64,000 bases of DNA from Opisthocomus hoazin (taxonomy: Eukaryota; Chordata; Aves; Opisthocomiformes; Opisthocomidae), in NCBI RefSeq assembly GCF_030867145.1, contig NC_134434.1:3472001-3536000 (forward strand), given 5' to 3'. Shown in pieces: positions 43,330 to 64,000 of this stretch (position 1 is its first letter; each line of letters starts with the position of its first letter). The notes beneath the pieces are model-generated. The model was given only the letters and a program-made list of their open reading frames with translations, did no database searches and was not told the DNA's origin. Position numbers and translations under genes: made by a program.

Positions 43330-43720
43330 GGGTATGCTGTAATCAATAAAGACAGACTTTTCTAAAGATGAAAGGGGAAATCTCATCACTGTCTACAGCT
43401 ACCTAGTGGGTTGGTGTAGAGAGGATGGAGCCAGATTCTTCTCAGATGCGCACAATGGAAGAAAAAAAGGTAATAGACACAAATCGGAATATATGGAATT
43501 TTGATTAGATATTAGGAGCTATTTTTTCCATAATTAAAGTAGTCAAGCATTGGGACAGATTGTCAATCAGGTCAGGAATTCTCACTTCTTGATTATATTC
43601 AGAACTCAACTTCTTAGGGCTCTGAACAGCATCATCTAATTGATCTGGCTTTGAGAGGAGAGGTTGGACCAGAAACCTCCAGAGGTACCTTCTTAAATTA
43701 TTCTGTAATTTTGTGTGAGT
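43330..43720 (+). mobile_element. CR1 LINE 3' fragment
   Basis: Shows the CR1 3' order: GATGAAAGGGGAAATCTCAT, CTACAGCTACCTAGTGGG, TTGATTAGATATTAGGAGC, a TTGAGAGGAGAGGTTGGACC block and a terminal ATTATTCTGTAATTTTGTG. Degraded. Confidence 0.75.
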
Positions 43721-44589
43721 CTGTAGGTAGAGATGACTCTTACAGTTTGTCTCCAAACAAGAATATTTTGATATTCCACCAGCCAGAAAATGTGGTTCTG
43801 TCTGTTTTCCTGCTGGATGGGAATATTTGGATGAATATTTAAAGTTGAAAATGCTGAAAATTAATGAAACTGCAGAAAAGTTAGGAAGAGTAAAACATAT
43901 AATCAAACAAACCCTGCTGAAGGTGCCAGGAGATGACTTTGGGTATAAATACCTGACTGACATCCTTTAGCAAGTCCCACAGTGCTCTATACAATAAGGT
44001 GTCAGCTGGCAGGACACAGTCTACCCCAGTCAATATTCAGAGATGCCACTTTACATTTGTTTGTTTGTTTGTTTTTAAGGTGTTCATGAATGTTTAGAAG
44101 CTTGGAATAGGTTAAATGCTAAATTAATAAGGAGAATACTATGGCAATTATTCATTCTAGAGTTCGTGTGAATGAAGTGATAGTGCAAAATGACCATAAA
44201 TTAATCATTTTTAAAGCTGGAGGACTGCATATAACTTATCTCCATGGGAAGTGAAAAACATGAAGAAATTACAGTGCTAATTTTAAATCGTACACAGTCA
44301 GATGCTGTTATAGGACAGAAGCCAACAGTTGATTGTAAGAAAATATAGGCTGATGAAAAGGAATTTTTACTATTGGGTAGAGGGGCAAAACTTGAACCTT
44401 GAAAATAAAGGTTCATTTAGTATTTGAAGTATACAGAAAGAAGCAATCAGTGACATAGAGAAGAGAAAAACTAGTTTCTGAAATAAGAGATTCCAAATAT
44501 TAAATTCAATTTTTGGGATGCAGCAAGAGAAGGGTTGTAAGAGAAGTCAGGTGGGAGTTCTTTGGTTCAGGAGGTCTTTGGCTCAGGAG

Positions 44590-46950
44590 GTCTTTAGTCT
44601 ATCCTCCTGTCAGCTATAAGGTAAGCCCAGGATGCTCAGGGCTTTACCTAGTCAGGTCTTGAAAACCTGCAAGTAGGAAGACTACACAGCTTCTTCTGGG
44701 CAGCCCATTTCACTGCTTGACTGTCCTCACGATGGGAAACCTTCTCCTTCTGTCCAGTTCAATTCTCCTACCATGCACCAGTCTGAAAAGCCTGGCTCCA
44801 TGTAATAAATAACCTTTTCATAGAAACTGGAAGACTTCTAGGCATTGTAGATATTGGATGGCTTCAGGTCCCTCTGAAGTCTTTGCTGCAGGCAGAAGAA
44901 GCTTCAGCCTCTTCTTGTGTCACACATGCTCCAGCCCCCTCACCATCTAGGTGGTCATCTGCTGAACTTAATCCACTCTGTTCCTGTGTTTCCTGTGTTG
45001 TGGAGCCCCAAACTGGACACAGTATTCTAAATGTCATCTAATGAATGCTGAGTGGTGATGAATAACCACTTCCCAGGATCTACTGGGTGTGTTCCTATTA
45101 ATACAGCCCAAAAAGCTGTTGGCTTTCTTTCTGCAGGCACATTTTCAGCTTGCTGTGGTCTCAGTTCAACAAGATTCCCAAGTCCTTCTCCACAGAATTA
45201 GTCTTCAGCAATCACAGCAGCCCAATTGTGCCACCACATCTCTTATTCTAAAGATATTGCATCTTTTCAACTGCATGTGGAGGTCTAGTTCCTTCCAATT
45301 CTTTCCCAGGCAGTTTGCGTTTGTGTACATACACTTGAGGTGGGTTTTTCTTTACCCTGGTTTGTCGTTCCTGAGGTCTCATTTTTTGCTGTCATCTTGC
45401 ACCTTTTGCTTTCCACTACCATTAACTTCTACCTCATGACAAAATATCCCTTCTCCATTATTCCCAGTTTAAAGTATTTCTCAACAGGTTGGCCAGCTTG
45501 ATCACAAAGATGTTTCTGTCCAGCTTTCCCAAGTGGACCCCATTTCTCCCCAGAAGTTCCTCATCCACTTAGAGAGACCTACAGTTGTCAAAGCCAAACC
45601 CCTGCCCCCGGCCCGGCTGTGCACAAGCAAGTGTTGACCCACAGGATCCACGCCCTGCTCCCTAGCCTTGTCCTTGCAGGATCAATGAGAATGCCATCTG
45701 GACCCTCATGTCCTACACCTTCACACCCCCTCCCGAGTCATATAGTCACTCTTGACATGCTCAGGGTCTCCCCAATAGTATGACTGGTGTACGCATGGAT
45801 AATCAGCAAGAAATCAGTCTGAGGGCTGGACAGGCTTCAGCATTCTCCCTGAAACACCTTAGATCTAAGCCCCCAGCAAACAGCAAACATTCCTGGATAG
45901 CAAGTCAGGTCACCAGACAATGGCCTCCAACCCCTGAAGGACACAGGTGGTCTCCCACTACCGTCAGTTGCCACGCTCCCCTGGTACTGTTGCATGTTTC
46001 AGGCTCAGCTGGCTCTGATGCTCCCCAAGCAGAACTCACACCCTCTTTCTTGCTGCCAAAGACCAAAACTATTCTGCAGGTAAGGATTTGCCAATGGAGA
46101 AAAAGTCATCCTCCTCTTGCCCTAAGCCACAACATCCAGTATTACTGTGCTCGCTGGTCTTGGGAGTCTCCAGTGAACACAGCCTCTGGCTGCTCTTTCT
46201 TCTGTGCATTATAGGGGTTCAGGCTCTCATCTTTACAGCATCTCTGTGAAGATCTTGTCAATCTCTTTTTCATCATCCCTTGTGCTATGCAGCCTTCTCA
46301 CCTCTTTTCACAACTCTTTAACTTCAGTAGAACTTCTCAGTCACAGCACACCTTGTACAGGTATGGATGCTGCCTTCACCGCTCCAGCTTCAGCAAGTGG
46401 CCTCAAGCACTCCCTGCAGCCCCAGACCCAGAGAGCTGCATCCTTCCTCGGAAGCCCAGCCTGGACCAAGACCTCTGCTGTGCCTGGGACAGTTGCTTCA
46501 GTTGGTGCTGGGGCAATGCCCACTGACGTGTCACCACCAGTGCTGAGTGCTCACACACTGCCTTCAGCAGAGTTACTGCTGCTTTGAAGAGTGATGCTCT
46601 GGGCTCCAAGCTTGCAGTCCAGCATCACATAGGTCTCTCCCTAGCACTGTTGGCATGAGTGCTTGAGACTCCCTGACTGAGAGTCACCTGCAACCTGGAT
46701 CCGAGGAGCCTTGAACCTGCTCTTGGAAGAACTAGAAGCAGAGCCCAGAACTGTTGCACAAACTGCAAGCACCAGCAGCCAGCAACAGTCCAAAGTGTGT
46801 CTGAGGTGCTTGCCTGCCTCCTGCCGAGAAACTGCCTGTCCTGAGGTCACAGCACTCCCAAGAGTCAGTTACTTGGCAGATGGACTCTGGGCAGAGGTGC
46901 CTGCCACCCCTCGGTGGGCTTCCCACCACCCACCAGGTCCTTTCTGAGGA
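44590..46950 (-). mobile_element. CR1 LINE with ORF1 region and 3' end but most of ORF2 missing
   Basis: Read in antisense, 44590-45240 is the CR1 3' part (CCAAACTGGACACAGTATTC and AGTCCTTCTCCACAGA blocks). About 45280-45345 resembles the start of ORF2. From about 45460 the minus strand reads GRNGVHLGKLDRNIF, VIKLANLLRNTLN, matching the SGNH-esterase-like end of CR1 ORF1. The GC-rich stretch on to about 46950 is probably the rest of ORF1 and the 5' region. Roughly 2.5 kb of the usual ORF2 is absent between 45240 and 45280. The ORF1 reading is broken outside short stretches. Alternatively, two CR1 copies are abutted. Confidence 0.65.
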
Positions 46951-47926
46951 GACTATCTTATATCTTCCTTTGTTATCTCACCTTACCACTGGCCATAAAC
47001 TGACCTACTATGGATCCTGCTGGCACAACAATTTCAGACTATATTTGTGTTAGGATTGTTTTGCCTGAAAAAAATGTATAGTGATTTTTCTAAAGCCCAG
47101 AGCTTCTTGCTATACTGTGTAAGGCCTCTGCAATCCAGCATTCACAAGTGGGTTTCCTAGCAGGCTCATTAGCAGAAGGCATCATACAACAATGGAGAAG
47201 AACTGATGTCCAACAGAGCAGGCACACAGGAGGCAGTTTCATGGGGAAGCTCCATGCTGATCCTCACAGTGGAGCAGCTGTGTATTCTTGATCTATGAGG
47301 ATCATAATAATTTCTACTTTCCCATCTTGAATGTGATTGTGAATTATTCTTCGTTTATAATAATCACAAATCAAATTTTGATTCTTTCTAACACTGTTAG
47401 AATGATACCTACAGAATGTCACAGGTGAGTTATGTGCTGTCTACAACCATGTATCTTCCAGATTTCTGTTTTCCTTCACAGACATTTTAAAGGAGCAATA
47501 TTCTTTCTTTCACATCAAATCCTACTACTACGTATATGGTGAAACTCTTGAATCGTAAGTTGTAATACACAGATTTTCCTGGGAAGATTGTACCTTTAAT
47601 AACAAATTATTCAGGTTATGCACCATATGTGGGCTGCCTTATTTGCTACCCCACTCTTTGTGGGTTTTCATTTTGGTATGGGATTTTTTACAGTCTTTTC
47701 AATAAGGAATTAAAGTAGAAATCCATGATGCTCTGAAATTCTAACAAACTCACATAGTTTAGATTAGCATTATAGACTGCTTAAAAATCAGCAGGAGACC
47801 TGTGTCACTGTGTTTTTCTGAACTGAGACACCTGAATCTACTTTTGCAATACTAAGTCTTCCTTGAAACATCCATGGAAATATTTCTTTATTAAGAAAAA
47901 TAACTAATGCTTCACAAATATACATT

Positions 47927-47932
47927 TTTATT
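47927..47932 (-). terminator. GSG1L2: Poly(A) signal of GSG1L2
   Basis: AATAAA on the minus strand, 67 nt below the stop codon at 47999. Confidence 0.65.
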
Positions 47933-47998
47933 AATTAATACTGTTTCATTCTGATCTAGTATTATGATTTACAGGATGCCTTGAGATACAGTTCATAT

Positions 47999-61191
<13,193 letters not shown>

Positions 61192-63429
61192 TTACTCTAG
61201 AAATAACCTTTTACAAAGCTGTGTATATATCTGCCTGGTGAAACGCCTGCCTGTATTTACCATCCCAATCTTCATTCCTCTCCGAAAATTGTACCAGCGT
61301 ACTAGTTAAGTCAGAAAGCAGAGATATGGGCATGACCAGAAGTCATGTGGTAGCAGAGATTAAGGATATAGGACAATGTTGTTTGGCAGTAATGTCTTGT
61401 GAAAGAAATATAAAGAGGTGGGACAATAAATTATAGATTGCACCAAGGATCACAGGAGTAAAGATACACAGAACACAGATGCATTGGAAATACCCCAGTC
61501 TATGATCAGAAAAATTTTATTTATACAAACAAAATATGCATATTTATGTTGATCAGCAGGTTGAGTAAGACTGATGGAACTTCTCCATTTCTCAGCTAGG
61601 AAATAAATAAAATCTTGGGGTTCCAAATGCTCCAGTTACACTGAACACTGACTAAATTGAATACAGGTGTGAATCTTGCTATAAAGAAATTCTTTAGGAG
61701 ACAAAAATATTTGCTAAGTTAGAGTATTTTACAGCATTACAGCACTTCCCAAGATCACTGGGAAGGGGATTTAATCTCTTTGAAGTTCCACTAATGATCA
61801 ATGAAAGTCGTAAGTTACTGTTGATGGGCTTCTGGGCACTATCCAGTCTGCCTCCATGAATACATAGTAGAAGCCTGGCCCCAGTTAGGTGAAACAGTAG
61901 GGGAAAATTCTGAATTATCCTCATTTTGTCTGTCCATCTGTTCTCTCTGTGAAATAGCACTTTTTTTTTCATTCCTCTAATGAACATTTCCCACCTTGAC
62001 GTGTTATACATCTTGCTTTTTCTGACTGTTTGATAATGCGAATAAGTGATGCAAAGAACCAGAAGGAGAAGAGCTCTTTTAGTAAATGATCACTTTGTTT
62101 TACAACTCTGAGGTCAAAACACATGCTCTAAAGAAGAGTGATACCATAGGACAGACACTGAAGTCACATATGTGTCTTTTAATGAAAATCATTCTGATTT
62201 TTAGGACAGCTCTCTACCCAGAGGATGTCAGGCCTGGAGGAGCATATGGCTAGACAAGTTCCAGCATGAAACTCAAAGAAACAGGATAAATGTCTGCTTT
62301 AGACTGTTACGAAGATCTCAGCCGGAAGAGCTGGCCAGCAACAGAGTGGAGGACCAGGCAGGTACCTGGACTAAAAAGGCAGAGCAAATCTCACAACCCA
62401 GAAAAGCAGACTGTAGATCGAGCCAGGAGTTATTTTTTCCTACAGTTTTATGCTACTGTATTTTCACAAGGAAGTAGCACTGAGCTGCTCCAGACACCCG
62501 TGAGTTCTGGGAAGGGCACGAGCCATCCTACGTTAGTTAAAGCCGCAAGTTTCACTTCTCTTGGAAATCGAGAAGGCATCACTTCTTGGCTGTCCATATT
62601 GCCCACTCAAAGCCCGACATTTGTAAACCAGACAGTAAAATTATTATAATATAAATGGTCTTATTTGCTGAGCCTGTGTAGCACATAGATTTATTAATGT
62701 TTTCAGGCTTTTCTCTGCAACTAAAAAAGTTGCAAACAATTTTTGAAAATTAAAGCTGAAACTCATTGGCAATTTCTCCAACCCCACAGCTGAAGCTGTG
62801 AAAAAAGCACTGAATGTCCCAAGAATTGTAGTAAAGCTTTAACTGTTGGTAACATAATTTTTTGTACATTTAGATTCTCCTCGTTTCTGCACTGACTGTG
62901 CATATTTGACAAAATATGATGAGAAAGGATAAAAATAGCTATTACTGAGCTGCTTCCTAACAGCCAACTAGATTCAGCAAGCTCCCTACAAAAAGTTTTT
63001 CTGTGTTCTAGGGCATCTTTTAATCGCTTCAGGAGGTGTGTATAAATATATATATATATTTATGGAGCTGGATTCCATTCTTGCAAAACCACTGGCAAAC
63101 TTCCCATAGAGTTTGAAGGAACAGGATCAGCCCTTTAATGTTTTAATAGTTTTCTGACTTCTTATTGGCTAAAGGACAAACTACAGTAAGCAGACTTTCT
63201 GTGAAGTTTAGAGTAAATTCTCTCTGCCTTTAATCAGAAAAAACAAAACATAGTTGGAGTCTAGCAAGCTTAGACACTTTAGTAGACTTCCTCATTTATT
63301 TGTAAGAAGATTCATGAGAGAGTTACACTCATAAAAGAAGACATTTTCACTTTTTCTTCACAGGACGGAGTGTTACAATTGATCTATAGTAGAGTGAAAT
63401 TGCAGAGTATTGGGGACAAATTTATTAGA
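61192..63429. other. Head-to-head intergenic region between GSG1L2 and GLP2R
   Basis: About 2.2 kb between divergent coding starts, which must contain both promoters unless distant noncoding exons exist. A (TA)n stretch lies at about 63046-63062. I see no convincing TATA box or CpG-rich core. The 119-codon ORF at 62290-62649 matches nothing known. Confidence 0.65.
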
Positions 63430-63534
63430 ATGGGCATGGTGACACTTTTTGGTCTCTGTTCCAGCATGGGACTCTGGTCCAGAATATCTCCTGCACCTGC
63501 CAGCTCTGTCATGATACTGTTTCTAGTGAAACAG
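63430..63534 (+). CDS. GLP2R: GLP2R (glucagon-like peptide 2 receptor), first coding exon, partial gene
   Basis: Class B G-protein-coupled receptor for the intestinal growth peptide GLP-2. Only the signal-peptide exon is in the window. The 35 codons read MGMVTLFGLCSSMGLWSRIS, then PAPASSVMILFLVKQ, and end at a consensus donor GTAAGC at 63535. The final FLVKQ aligns with the VSIKQ at the same point of human GLP2R as I remember it, and the SLW/GLW motif also aligns. Hydrophobicity fits a signal peptide. The position next to GSG1L2 supports the call. The true start could be this Met or the one at 63436. Residues 36 onward are off the right edge. Confidence 0.7.
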
Positions 63535-64000
63535 GTAAGCTAACTCAATAATTAATAATGGACACTATAAAAGTGGCTTCCTATCAGATAACATTTTAAC
63601 CTTCACAAACGGCATGTTTTTTTCAAAAATAGTTCTGACATAACAATTTAGGTTCATTGAGAATTAGTCACAAGAAATGTAGACTGAGAAGCTGTAGAAT
63701 TTTGTATTAGAACTCTGACTAGATCATTTGTTACAATTTTCTTCTATTAATGCCAATTCATAGAATGCATATATTGTGTTTATGTCCGTTTATACAATCT
63801 CTTTTCATAACAATGTTGATCAGTATGGAATTATATGTATTATTCAATTTTCCTACCAGATATCAATACTATTGTGAATCAAGATTATTTTCTACTGGTT
63901 TTCCCTGTTCTTAAAACAGCTTTGCTTTGTTTCTAGCACTATGTTTTAGCCTTTTAGACTTCTACGAGGGGTGAGCACTGAATCTCACATTTGTGAAATT
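63535..64000 (+). other. Start of GLP2R intron 1
   Basis: AT-rich sequence following the donor at 63535, running off the window. No second exon is visible. Confidence 0.6.

Larger units (their letters stand above)
39125..47926. other. Intergenic region between the convergent DHRS7C and GSG1L2 3' ends
   Basis: About 8.8 kb with no recognisable host gene. It holds four CR1-family copies (listed), a (TTTG)n run near 44057-44080, and otherwise unremarkable AT-rich DNA. Confidence 0.75.

Noticed and set aside
62290-62649. 119-codon ORF between GSG1L2 and GLP2R
   Set aside because: No homology recognised. Its composition resembles flanking noncoding DNA, and it has no clear promoter or poly(A) signal.

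Overview
The window is nuclear DNA from a bird. The evidence is five complete beta-keratin (corneous beta-protein) genes with the avian feather-keratin core, CR1 LINE fragments throughout, and one solo LTR of a type common in bird genomes. It also holds spliced vertebrate genes in the neighbourhood DHRS7C - GSG1L2 - GLP2R, which I recall as linked on human 17p13.1.

Positions 1-22418 are a tandem array of three direct repeats: 1-8325, 8326-16673 and 16674-about 22418, the last one truncated. A complete unit holds a plus-strand and a minus-strand keratin gene facing each other tail to tail. The two lie in inverted 1028-bp arms that are almost identical. The 2.6-kb spacer between the arms carries a tRNA-Ser(GCT) gene, a CTCCTG hexamer repeat and two CR1 scraps. 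Between units, plus and minus genes diverge from promoters about 2.9 kb apart. All five complete genes encode the same 109-residue protein. The plus and minus genes, however, use different TATA boxes, untranslated first exons and intron 5' halves. A sixth gene contributes only its promoter and exon 1 at the left edge. The third unit stops inside a CR1 fragment, so its tRNA gene and minus-strand keratin gene are absent.

From about 22419 the DNA becomes visibly AT-rich and looks like ordinary avian intergenic and intronic sequence. DHRS7C, a muscle sarcoplasmic-reticulum SDR-family protein, lies on the plus strand in six coding exons from 29912 to 39033. GSG1L2, a claudin-fold GSG1-like membrane protein, lies on the minus strand in five coding exons from 61191 down to 47999. 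The first coding exon of GLP2R, the glucagon-like peptide 2 receptor, is at 63430-63534 on the plus strand, head to head with GSG1L2, and the rest is off the window. Every DHRS7C and GSG1L2 exon joins in frame. The introns and intergenic DNA hold degraded CR1 copies in both orientations, one solo LTR and simple repeats.

The most notable features are the keratin/tRNA amplicon itself, the combination of identical coding halves with distinct promoters, and the abrupt array edge. No clearly novel enzymatic or defence-type system was seen.
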